Shown here: positions 1-7,289 of the stretch, in pieces
Layout: every line of letters starts with the position of its first letter
Position numbering within the stretch: the first letter of the stretch is position 1
Assembly: GCA_017610385.1 (NCBI GenBank)
Contig: JAFCCC010000001.1
Location: forward strand, 62,001-126,000
Direction of reading: 5' to 3'
Length of the DNA: 64,000 nt
Origin: Candidatus Nanohalarchaeota archaeon
GTDB lineage: Archaea > Nanohalarchaeota > Nanosalinia > Nanosalinales > JAFCCC01
Notes under the pieces: model-generated
The model's database searches: none
What the model was told of the DNA's origin: nothing
The model's input: only the letters and a program-made list of their open reading frames with translations
Translations under genes and position numbers: made by a program

Positions 1-42
1 ATAATAGCTAACTTGAAATAAAGAGATTCATAAATATATGGT

Positions 43-774
43 ATGCAAAAGAAAGGGCAAAGTGTGGGGATTGATTTTAGTGTGGGCCTCTTTGTAATGT
101 TACTAATTATTGGAATTTCAATAAATTATATCTCAAACTCAGTTTCTACAAAAAGTTCTTTTTCCGAACCAATTAAAAATGCAGCGTATTCTACAATAAA
201 TAAATTAACGCGGAACTTACAATGGATTGTTTATCAAATGCCAATTTTAGTAGAAACAAATCACAGTTTAACAAATCAAAAATTAGGATTTTATTTTAAT
301 TTTTCTAAAGTTGATGTTAATTCAGTTATATTGCTTCAAAATGGAGAAATGATTCCTTACTTACGAATAGACAATTCAGTATTATTTGAAGCGAATTTAA
401 GTTCTGGAAAAAATCTAATTCAACTTACCTACACGAAAGACACAAATTTGGATTATATTAGTCCTATTTCATCTTTTAATAGCTCACAGCCAGAAAGCTT
501 CTTTACATATCCTCTTAAAATTCTTTCAGAAACAGAAATAGTTGGACTATCTGAAGAGAAAATACAAGAGTATTTTCTAAAAACAAATGATCAGATCGGC
601 GAGATTTTAAATCTTGGATCTTTTGAATTTAATATAACAATTCCAGGAGAAATAAGTGTGGGGGGAGTTTTGCCTGAATCCCAAGAAACTTATGTGCTTT
701 CTACACCAAGGCACATTCTATATCGATTTGGAAATCAAAGCACAAAAAGAATGGAGGTAGCAATATGGGCTTAG
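43..774 (+). CDS. Pilin-like membrane-anchored protein 1
   Basis: A protein of 243 residues that starts with a short basic stretch (MQKKGQS) followed by one hydrophobic helix at about residues 12-32, then a long polar domain rich in beta-type sequence. This layout matches archaeal type IV pilin-like or pseudopilin-like proteins with a class III signal sequence, processed just before the hydrophobic segment. It is first in an operon of four similar genes; its end overlaps the next start by 10 bases. A TATA-like stretch lies just upstream of the ATG. The family is inferred from layout only; the exact role (pilus, secretion or adhesion) cannot be read from the sequence. Confidence 0.6.
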   Translation: MQKKGQSVGIDFSVGLFVMLLIIGISINYISNSVSTKSSFSEPIKNAAYSTINKLTRNLQWIVYQMPILVETNHSLTNQKLGFYFNFSKVDVNSVILLQNGEMIPYLRIDNSVLFEANLSSGKNLIQLTYTKDTNLDYISPISSFNSSQPESFFTYPLKILSETEIVGLSEEKIQEYFLKTNDQIGEILNLGSFEFNITIPGEISVGGVLPESQETYVLSTPRHILYRFGNQSTKRMEVAIWA

Positions 775-1406
775 AGTCTAAGGGATTTATTAAGTCTTTA
801 GAAGCAGTTATGTCCGCTTCATTAATTTTAATTTTCGTTATTGGAATTTTTCCAACCATGCAGTCACATTCTGAAATCAAAAACAATGTTTTTAATCTTT
901 TATCTTTCGTAAAAAATGCAGACGATCCAGAATTTAGAATTGCGATAATAAATAAGGATAATAATAGTATTTCAGAAAAATTAAAACAAGAATTCCCAAC
1001 AAAACAGATTAACGTGGGTTTTTTAGATTTGCGTTCTACAAAAGAAACACTTACAAAGGCCAATACCCTTGTGTTTTCACTCGAAAAAGCTAAGTCCACC
1101 AAAGAAATTCTTTATATTTTTCTAGTCAATCTTGAAAATATAACCATTAAATTAAATAATGAGGAAATTTATTCTAAAAATCAATTAGAAGATAAGTTAA
1201 GCTTAGAATTTGATTTAACGAATAAAACAAATGAGGGCAATAACCAATTAGATTTATTAGGTACGTTTGAAAAATTAGATTATATTTTGGATTTTTATTA
1301 TTATGAAATTAATGCCCCAGATAAAGATACAGTTGAAAGCATCAGTTACTTTATATCTGGAAACCAAACAATATTACAACCGAGCACATTGGTGCTAATG
1401 AGGTAA
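765..1406 (+). CDS. Pilin-like membrane-anchored protein 2
   Basis: A protein of 213 residues beginning MGLESKGFIKSLEAVMSAS, with a hydrophobic helix at about residues 14-30 and a polar lysine- and asparagine-rich extracellular part. The short charged start before one N-terminal helix resembles archaeal type IV pilin-like proteins, as in both neighbours. It overlaps the gene before by 10 bases and sits one base before the next ATG, so the four genes are probably translated from one message. No catalytic motif is visible. Confidence 0.55.
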   Translation: MGLESKGFIKSLEAVMSASLILIFVIGIFPTMQSHSEIKNNVFNLLSFVKNADDPEFRIAIINKDNNSISEKLKQEFPTKQINVGFLDLRSTKETLTKANTLVFSLEKAKSTKEILYIFLVNLENITIKLNNEEIYSKNQLEDKLSLEFDLTNKTNEGNNQLDLLGTFEKLDYILDFYYYEINAPDKDTVESISYFISGNQTILQPSTLVLMR

Positions 1407-1407
1407 A

Positions 1408-1905
1408 ATGAAAAAAGGAATTTCTCCATTAATATCCTTTGTACTTTATACGGCAATAGCTATAATGGCTATTTCAATGATAATTAGCGTTGGTTTTCCA
1501 TATTTAGAAAAAATTAGAGATTCTGTTGCAATTAAACAAGCCCAGGATTTTTTAGGTGTATTTGATTCTGTTGTTTCAGAAGTGGCGTTTTCTGGGCAAA
1601 ATTCAAAGGTTCCAATAACCTTAAGATTTGAAAGAGGTAAATATATTTTCTCAGACGATCAAAATGAATTGAGATTTAAAATAGAAACTGACTCAAATAT
1701 AGTTTCGCCAGGTGCCTCTGCGAGACTTGGTCCATTGAGTTTGGAAGCAGACGAAAATGCAACATATGTAATTTTAAAATATAATACAACAGAACTCATT
1801 TTAGCAGGATATAATAAAACACTATTTTCAGGAACACATAAACTTATTGTTCGGAACCTGGGCGTAGAAAATAATCAACTTATTATTGAGGTAAACTCCC
1901 AATGA
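1408..1905 (+). CDS. Pilin-like protein 3 (KKGISPL signal)
   Basis: A protein of 165 residues starting MKKGISPLISFVLYTAIAIM. The basic KKGISP start followed by a hydrophobic helix (about residues 8-28) is the clearest type IV prepilin-like signal of the four: archaeal pilins often carry K/R-G-[IV]-S-P before the helix. The rest is a beta-rich exported domain. Its TGA overlaps the next ATG (ATGA). It may be the main subunit of a small pilus or a pseudopilin complex with its three neighbours; this is inference. Confidence 0.65.
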   Translation: MKKGISPLISFVLYTAIAIMAISMIISVGFPYLEKIRDSVAIKQAQDFLGVFDSVVSEVAFSGQNSKVPITLRFERGKYIFSDDQNELRFKIETDSNIVSPGASARLGPLSLEADENATYVILKYNTTELILAGYNKTLFSGTHKLIVRNLGVENNQLIIEVNSQ

Positions 1906-2468
1906 GAAAGGGACAATATTTTTTAATTAGTACAATAATGTTCATTGGCATTTTAACAGCGTTAACGTTCTCGCGCGGTCACTATGTTGTATCTAATTTG
2001 GAATTAGTTCCAGAAATTTTAAAGAATTCTATTGGAGAATTTTCTACAGCATTAAACTCTATATTATACGATAAATACAGTTCAGAAAATTTAGAACAGT
2101 CTTTGAGATCTTATACAAATTTTCAGAGGTTTTATTTTAAGAAACATGGTTTAAATCACAAAACATATTTTTTGGTAGGCGTACCAGACGGCAATAAAGT
2201 AAATGTTACGTTTGGAAACTTCTATGGCAATTTAGAAAATTTAGAAATTTCTATAAATTCAGAGAAGAAATATTTGTGGGTTAATGATACAGAAATAAGA
2301 ACTGTGGTATTTGATAACGTCCCAGAATTTTTTAGTGTCAATCTAATGCTTTCAGAGGATGGAACTCCCGTAAATTACACCATAAACACAGAAAAGAGAA
2401 CGTTTTATATTGTGAAACTTGTAGCGGACTTTAAAGAAAATCATTTTGAAGAAGTAAGAAATAGTTAA
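1902..2468 (+). CDS. Pilin-like membrane-anchored protein 4
   Basis: A protein of 188 residues starting MRKGQYFLISTIMFIGILTA: basic RKGQ start, one hydrophobic helix at about residues 7-24, then an exported polar domain. Last gene of the four-gene pilin-like operon, coupled to the previous gene by ATGA. Its end overlaps the convergent rhomboid gene by 4 bases, so the operon stops here. No prepilin peptidase or secretion ATPase is in this window, so the assembly machinery must be elsewhere if it exists. Confidence 0.55.
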   Translation: MRKGQYFLISTIMFIGILTALTFSRGHYVVSNLELVPEILKNSIGEFSTALNSILYDKYSSENLEQSLRSYTNFQRFYFKKHGLNHKTYFLVGVPDGNKVNVTFGNFYGNLENLEISINSEKKYLWVNDTEIRTVVFDNVPEFFSVNLMLSEDGTPVNYTINTEKRTFYIVKLVADFKENHFEEVRNS

Positions 2469-3265
2469 AGTAAACCACGAATTGCCAGTTTCTTCCTTAA
2501 AAAATACCCATAAAGCAACCCAACGAGTAATCCTGCTAAATGTGCTGTATTTGCAATTGGTGCACCAGCAAGTCTTAAAACGAGATCCAAGACAATAAAA
2601 ATAATCAAGGCGCGACTTAATTTTACGGGAATTGGAATAAACATTATAAAAACCCGAATTTCTGGTGCTAAAAATACTAATGCTCCCAATATTCCATAAA
2701 TTGCTCCAGAAGCTCCAACTGCGATTGCTGGAAGAGTGTATAGTGCAAATATGCTATACCCCACACTTGCAATTATTCCTGCAACAAAGTAGAGTATTAA
2801 AAACCTTAATTTGCCAATTTTTTTCTCTAAATAACGACCAAACATAAATAATACAAACATATTCAAGAAAAGGTGCCAAAGACCAGCATGTAAAAACATG
2901 CTAGTAACCAACCGCCAAGGCTGAGCCAATATTTTGGCTGGATCTAATGCAAACAAATTGAAAAAGCTTATATTGGATAACCCGATTAATGAAATAAGAA
3001 TAGTAACACCCACCAAAAAATTAGTAATTTTTTTTGGCAAATAATTTTGAAGGCTGAATTTTTGTTTTTTAGACGCTTCGTGGGCATAATGCCGAAAGGG
3101 TTCGTAGATCACATTTACTTCCTTTTTAGCTCGTTGTTTATGTTCTATTAGACCAGAACATTCGTGATTCTCAGGAAGTCTGTGTTCTGCACAAAAATAT
3201 TTTCCACAAAACTTACATTTAAATGGCATAGAAATTTTTTTCTTGCAATAATAACATTCCGACAT
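2465..3265 (-). CDS. AN1 zinc finger-rhomboid intramembrane protease
   Basis: A fusion of an N-terminal AN1-type zinc finger and a rhomboid serine protease, 266 residues from the chosen start. Zinc ligands are visible at C4, C7, C17, C20, C25, H28, H34 and C36. The rhomboid part has about six membrane helices, the active-site serine in GASG (S186), the partner histidine in NTAHLAG (H242) and the helix-2 asparagine in HLFLNMF (N135). It should cleave membrane proteins within the bilayer. The ORF is open to an ATG at 3289, but a TATA-like stretch overlaps that codon and the AN1 domain starts at the MSEC methionine, so 3265 is preferred. Confidence 0.88.
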   Translation of the reverse strand: MSECYYCKKKISMPFKCKFCGKYFCAEHRLPENHECSGLIEHKQRAKKEVNVIYEPFRHYAHEASKKQKFSLQNYLPKKITNFLVGVTILISLIGLSNISFFNLFALDPAKILAQPWRLVTSMFLHAGLWHLFLNMFVLFMFGRYLEKKIGKLRFLILYFVAGIIASVGYSIFALYTLPAIAVGASGAIYGILGALVFLAPEIRVFIMFIPIPVKLSRALIIFIVLDLVLRLAGAPIANTAHLAGLLVGLLYGYFLRKKLAIRGLL

Positions 3266-3301
3266 AGTAAAATCTTCTCTCTCAAACATATATTCTTATT
3301 T

Positions 3302-4795
3302 TTAATGTTTATTTATCTGAGAAAATTTAAGTGCTCCAGAAATAAGCTCATTTACTGTTTTCTCTATATCTGAAATTTTAATTCTGATTTGTTTCATAGA
3401 ATCTTTATCTCTTAGAGTTACTGTTTGATCCTCTTTTGTTTGGTAATCAATAGTAATTACAAAGGGGATTCCTTTTTCGTCGACACGCCTATATCGTCTA
3501 CCGATAGACGCAACTTCGTCATAATAAACTTCTAATTTTGCTTTTTTCAGAGTTTGGTAAATTTTATTAGCTAATTCTGCAATTCCATCTTTTTTAACCA
3601 GGGGGAATACCGCCAATTTGATTGGAGTCAATTGTTTCGGTAATTTTAGAACTGCTCGAGATTCTCCATTAACTGTTTCTACCTTGTAAAAAATATCTAA
3701 TAAACAATAAATTGGTCTATCAACGCCAAATGCTATTTCTAAAATTTGCGGATGAACATTATTCCCATTTTCATCTAAAATCACTAAATTTTCATTTGAA
3801 TATTTTGAGTGTCGCTTTAGATCATAATCTCCTCGATCATGTACACCACAGCACTCAATCCAACCTAAAGAGGTTTTTACTTCAAAATCCCACGCATCAA
3901 CTGCATAGTGCGCTCTTTCATCATCTTTATGTTGTCTTATTCTTAATTTATCCTGAGGAAAACCCAAACGCTCAAACAATTTATATGTTAAAAATAAGTA
4001 ATAGACATAAGCCGGCTTTTCAGTATATTTTGAAACTTCTTGGTAGTTCATTAATTTTTCTTTTTGGGCCTTTTCCTGGAATTCTGCTGGCCAAAAAACA
4101 CCTTTAACAGACTTAAACTCCTTCAATTTACTTTTAAACCGTTCCGAATATTCTAATTCTTTTGTTATGAAAATCTGACCTTCCGCCTGTGTAAATTCTC
4201 TCCCTCGAAGTACATTTTGCCGTGGAGAGATTTCATTTCTATAAGCGCGACCAATCTGAAAAACCTTAATTGGGAGTTTTTTTCTGAAGAAATCATAATA
4301 TCTTTTAAAAGGCAAATAGGTCATTGTAGCTGTTTCAGGACGATTAAATGCCTCTCTTCCACCCACCTCTGTTTTAATCATTAAATTAAAGGATTCAACT
4401 TTAGATCCGAGAGCCCCGTTGCAATTAGGACACTTAACTTTATTTTCCTTTATTCTCTTCAGAAGCTCTTTTACTGAGATTCCTTTTTCTTCTGCTAATT
4501 TATCAATTCTAAAAGACCTTTTACATTTTTTACAAATTACTACTTTATCAACAAAACCCAATAAATGACCAGAACCCTCCCAAACTTCTTTTGGTGCAAT
4601 AAAAGGCGATTCTATTTCGAAGAAATCTTGAACTTTGAATTCATTTCGAATTGTGTTTTCTACATTTCGTTTTAATAAGGTGCCCAGTGGTCCATAAGTA
4701 TAAAAACCAGCTAATCCTCCATAAATTTCAGGCTCGGGCCCCCAAATAAATCCGTTTTTAATTAAAAAAGATTCAAAATCATTTGTTCTTGCCAT
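3302..4795 (-). CDS. glyS: Glycyl-tRNA synthetase
   Basis: Class II glycyl-tRNA synthetase of the alpha-2 type found in archaea and eukaryotes, 497 residues. It charges tRNA-Gly with glycine using ATP in the cytoplasm. Visible are a zinc-ribbon insert (CKKC near residue 88, CPNC near 121), class II motif 2 (GRAYRNEISPRQ near 183 and RGREFTQAE near 200), motif 3 around EIAFGVDRPIY near 360 and a C-terminal anticodon-binding domain from about residue 395. The length is slightly short for archaea. Its promoter region faces the noncoding stretch before the tRNA-Trp gene. Confidence 0.95.
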   Translation of the reverse strand: MARTNDFESFLIKNGFIWGPEPEIYGGLAGFYTYGPLGTLLKRNVENTIRNEFKVQDFFEIESPFIAPKEVWEGSGHLLGFVDKVVICKKCKRSFRIDKLAEEKGISVKELLKRIKENKVKCPNCNGALGSKVESFNLMIKTEVGGREAFNRPETATMTYLPFKRYYDFFRKKLPIKVFQIGRAYRNEISPRQNVLRGREFTQAEGQIFITKELEYSERFKSKLKEFKSVKGVFWPAEFQEKAQKEKLMNYQEVSKYTEKPAYVYYLFLTYKLFERLGFPQDKLRIRQHKDDERAHYAVDAWDFEVKTSLGWIECCGVHDRGDYDLKRHSKYSNENLVILDENGNNVHPQILEIAFGVDRPIYCLLDIFYKVETVNGESRAVLKLPKQLTPIKLAVFPLVKKDGIAELANKIYQTLKKAKLEVYYDEVASIGRRYRRVDEKGIPFVITIDYQTKEDQTVTLRDKDSMKQIRIKISDIEKTVNELISGALKFSQINKH

Positions 4796-5040
4796 TTTCT
4801 TCTCTTAAAAATAAAGTCTTTTATAGTTATAAAATTATACTCAATTTATGAGAGCAATAGATTATCGGTGGCTCTGAAAACCGAAACGATTTCTTTAGTT
4901 GTATCTCTAATTTATTGTGGCGTAGTTATATTTAATTTATAAGCTCGGCATCAGCTTTGTAACTCAATCAGCGTAAGCTCTACGGTTCATTTCAAATTTT
5001 GAACCGTAAGATATTTAAATAAGATAGAATAAGAAATATT
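4796..5040. other. Noncoding stretch with a 9-bp hairpin
   Basis: No supported gene between glyS and the tRNA-Trp leader. It should hold the glyS promoter (minus strand). It contains a perfect 9-base inverted repeat at 4981-4989 and 5000-5008 (TACGGTTCA / TGAACCGTA, 10-base loop), followed by a TATA-like ATATTTAAAT at 5011-5020. A weaker pairing AGAGC/GCTCT lies near 4850-4880. No tRNA, box C/D or box H/ACA pattern could be confirmed. Confidence 0.5.
5011..5020 (+). promoter_or_regulatory. Probable TATA box for the tRNA-Trp leader
   Basis: ATATTTAAAT fits the archaeal TATA element. A start about 26 bases from its centre falls near 5041, exactly where a bulged hairpin and a 12-codon reading frame begin. 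It could drive a transcript covering the leader, the tRNA and perhaps trpS. Confidence 0.45.
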
Positions 5041-5106
5041 ATGTTTAAAATGAAACTAAGTGAGTATCTTTGGCTTTGAATTCTTAAATGCACTTAGTTT
5101 AAACAT
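5041..5106 (+). ncRNA. Bulged leader hairpin with a 12-codon ORF before tRNA-Trp
   Basis: The stretch folds into a long hairpin: ATGTTT (5041-5046) with AAACAT (5101-5106), a 6-base bulge, then a perfect 10-bp stem AAACTAAGTG (5053-5062) with CACTTAGTTT (5091-5100). The predicted transcription start coincides with an ATG that opens MFKMKLSEYLWL then TGA (5041-5079), so its single Trp codon is next to last. The ORF covers the 5' half of the stem. It may be a separate small RNA, a processed tRNA leader or a regulatory leader. The function is unknown. Confidence 0.4.
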
Positions 5107-5126
5107 TTTTTCTAAAGAAAATTTAA

Positions 5127-5376
5127 GGGGTTGTAGTTTAATCCGGCAGAATATTCGGCTCCAGATAACAGCTAGCTTAGTTAACATGCTCAACGAGTTG
5201 CGGGCAACTCACTTCACTTCGACGTTTAATTTTGCTTGAATTGGGAATGCATTAATTTCCGATTTAGGAAACTTAACAAGTTTCCGTGAGCTTTTATTTG
5301 AAAAGCTCATCCGAGCGCTCGGACTTTCTGGTTTTGGAGAAACCGAAGGATCTGGGTTCAAATCCCAGCGACCCCA
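5127..5376 (+). tRNA. tRNA-Trp (CCA anticodon) with a 177-base intron
   Basis: Exons form a full cloverleaf: acceptor GGGGTTG with CGACCCC, D arm with GG in the loop, anticodon stem TTCGG with CCGAA, anticodon loop CTCCAGA (anticodon CCA), and T arm CTGGG-TTCAAAT-CCCAG; discriminator base A at 5376, 3' CCA not encoded. The intron is 5165-5341, at the usual 37/38 site. CTCC pairs with GGAG (5336-5339) as the central helix of a bulge-helix-bulge cut site with 3-base bulges on both strands. The gene lies 42 bases before trpS. Confidence 0.92.
5165..5341 (+). other. Structured intron of tRNA-Trp
   Basis: The 177-base intron holds consecutive strong hairpins: GAGTTG/CAACTC (5195-5210), GGAAACTT/AAGTTTCC (5267-5285), GAGCTTTT/AAAAGCTC (5288-5308) and the palindrome CCGAGCGCTCGG (5311-5322). 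In many archaea the tRNA-Trp intron is a box C/D guide RNA, but no good RTGATGA or CTGA boxes are seen here. There is no open reading frame long enough for a homing endonuclease. Confidence 0.7.
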
Positions 5377-5418
5377 TCAAAACAAATTATTAAATGTCAG
5401 AGGAGGTAATTAATTAAA

Positions 5419-6534
5419 ATGACAAAAATGATCGTCACGCCATGGACTGTTGAAGGAGACATAAACTATGAACGGTTGATTAAAGAGTTTGGAATTCAAC
5501 CACTTAGAAAATTACCAGATGTTTTTGAAAAAAATGTTTTGTATAGAAGACGTGTCGTTTTTGCACACAGAGATTTTGACAAAATTATAAGGGCGATTGA
5601 TCAAAAGAAAAAGGTCGTAATGATGACTGGTCTAATGCCTTCTGGAAAATTTCATTTGGGACATATGTTGCTTGCACAGCAATTTGTTTTTTATCAGAAA
5701 CTAGGAGTTAAATTGTATATTGCAGTGGCAGATCTTGAGGCATATAATGCCCGCCAAAAAACAACAGAAGAATTAAGGGAGATTGCAATTGATCAGTATT
5801 TATTAAATTATATTGCATTGGGATTAAAACCAGAAAATGTCGATTTTTATTTTCAAAGTGAAAGAAGTAAGGACGCAAAAAAATCAAATGCATTTTATTC
5901 TTTAGCAGGCAAATTTGCGCGTTATGCTACGTTTAATGAATTTAAAGGAGTTTATGGAGAAATTACGCCAGGAAAGATGTCTTCATCTCTTTTACAAGCA
6001 GCAGATATGTATCATCCACAATTAAAAGAGTTTGAGGGTCCAAATACTTTCACTTTTATTCCTGTTGGAATCGATCAAGACCCACACATAAGATTAGCGA
6101 GAGGAATGGCAAATAGAATGAAAGATTACACTTTTACTTCAATTGCTTCAACATATCATACTTTTCTTCCTGCACTAAATGGGAAAGGAAAAATGTCCAG
6201 TTCAAAGGAATCCTCTTTTATTGCGATGACAGATGATGAAAAAACTGTTGAAAACAAAATCAAAAAATACGCATTTTCTGGAGGCAGAACCACTGTGAAA
6301 GAACACAGAGAAAAAGGCGGTAATCCAGATAAAGATGTTTCCTTTCAATATTTGAAAATGTTCTTTGAACCAAATGATAAAAAATTAGAAAATATTTATA
6401 ACTCGTATAGCTCCGGAGAAATGTTGAGTGGAGAATTAAAACAGATCCTAATTGAAAAAATAAATGCGTTTTTGAAGGCGCACCAAAAAAACAGAGAAAA
6501 AAGCAAAAAGCTACTTGATAAGTTTATTTATTAG
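5419..6534 (+). CDS. trpS: Tryptophanyl-tRNA synthetase
   Basis: Class I tryptophanyl-tRNA synthetase of archaeal/eukaryotic type, 371 residues. It activates tryptophan and charges the tRNA encoded just upstream. The class I signature HLGH is at residues 79-82 and KMSSS near residue 258. An unusually strong ribosome binding site (GGAGGT, about 5401-5408) lies before the ATG, which fits translation from a transcript that also carries the tRNA. Its end overlaps the convergent DedA-family gene by 4 bases. Confidence 0.95.
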   Translation: MTKMIVTPWTVEGDINYERLIKEFGIQPLRKLPDVFEKNVLYRRRVVFAHRDFDKIIRAIDQKKKVVMMTGLMPSGKFHLGHMLLAQQFVFYQKLGVKLYIAVADLEAYNARQKTTEELREIAIDQYLLNYIALGLKPENVDFYFQSERSKDAKKSNAFYSLAGKFARYATFNEFKGVYGEITPGKMSSSLLQAADMYHPQLKEFEGPNTFTFIPVGIDQDPHIRLARGMANRMKDYTFTSIASTYHTFLPALNGKGKMSSSKESSFIAMTDDEKTVENKIKKYAFSGGRTTVKEHREKGGNPDKDVSFQYLKMFFEPNDKKLENIYNSYSSGEMLSGELKQILIEKINAFLKAHQKNREKSKKLLDKFIY

Positions 6535-7121
6535 TTCTTTTTAATACTTCTTTTTTTCCACTTGATCCAAATTATATAGAATAAAACCAATAGAATAGAC
6601 ACAACAAAGGTAGTTAGACCCCAGTAAATCTTTAAAAATTCTACAATTTGCTGACCAAACAACATAATGATAAATGCTTCTGTGAAAAAACGTGCACCGC
6701 GAGAAATAAAGGAAACTAAAATAAATCTTTTCAAATTATGATTAAAGACACCCGAAGTAATAGTAAAAACTTTGTAAGGAATCGGAGAAAATCCAGAAAT
6801 TCCTAATGCCCAGTCACCATATTTTTTATAATACAAGTCAATCTTGTTTGCTCTATCTTTTGAAATGATTTTTCTTAACAACGGTCTGCCACCTTTTTTA
6901 CCTATAAAATAGCCAAATAAAGCTCCAGAAGTAGATCCTAAAGTGCAAACTAAAGCGTAAAGCCACCATAAATTTGGGGCTAATAAGGTTAAAGGAATTA
7001 AAAAGACATCTGGTGGTATCGGAAAAAAAGATGCCTCAATAAACGCTAAAATGAACAATCCAAAAATCCCCATATTTTCTAGAGCAGTTTGGACAGCAAT
7101 AAAAAAAGAAGTGATGGTCAT
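6531..7121 (-). CDS. DedA/VTT-family membrane protein
   Basis: Membrane protein of 196 residues with about five helices, matching the DedA (SNARE-associated, VTT) family: an early ExxFFPIPPD stretch near residue 29, a GSxxGALFGYFIGKKGG loop, and SxxPIPYKVFTIxSGVF in the middle. Relatives are lipid scramblases or flippases, including undecaprenyl-phosphate recycling in bacteria. Here it might recycle a polyprenyl-phosphate carrier for the glycan genes further along, but the link is inference. Confidence 0.82.
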   Translation of the reverse strand: MTITSFFIAVQTALENMGIFGLFILAFIEASFFPIPPDVFLIPLTLLAPNLWWLYALVCTLGSTSGALFGYFIGKKGGRPLLRKIISKDRANKIDLYYKKYGDWALGISGFSPIPYKVFTITSGVFNHNLKRFILVSFISRGARFFTEAFIIMLFGQQIVEFLKIYWGLTTFVVSILLVLFYIIWIKWKKRSIKKN

Positions 7122-7165
7122 TTTTCTAAAGTAGTTTTATATATTTTTAATCCTTTGTTCTTTTT

Positions 7166-7220
7166 AGAAAGTGGGTATCATTTCAATTTATAAAATAATT
7201 TGTATCATGAAATGCTTTCT
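7166..7220 (+). repeat. Bulged inverted repeat before pheS
   Basis: AGAAAG (7166-7171) pairs with CTTTCT (7215-7220) and CATTTCA (7179-7185) with TGAAATG (7208-7214), with a 7-base bulge on the 5' side. GTATCAT also appears twice as a direct repeat. It lies about 70 bases before the pheS start and could be a leader fold or operator. No known riboswitch pattern was recognised. Confidence 0.35.
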
Positions 7221-7289
7221 GCTTAGTTTCAATTATTTATTCTACAAATTCTATTTTATTAACAGAAGAAAATAATTTTGGTGATTTAT

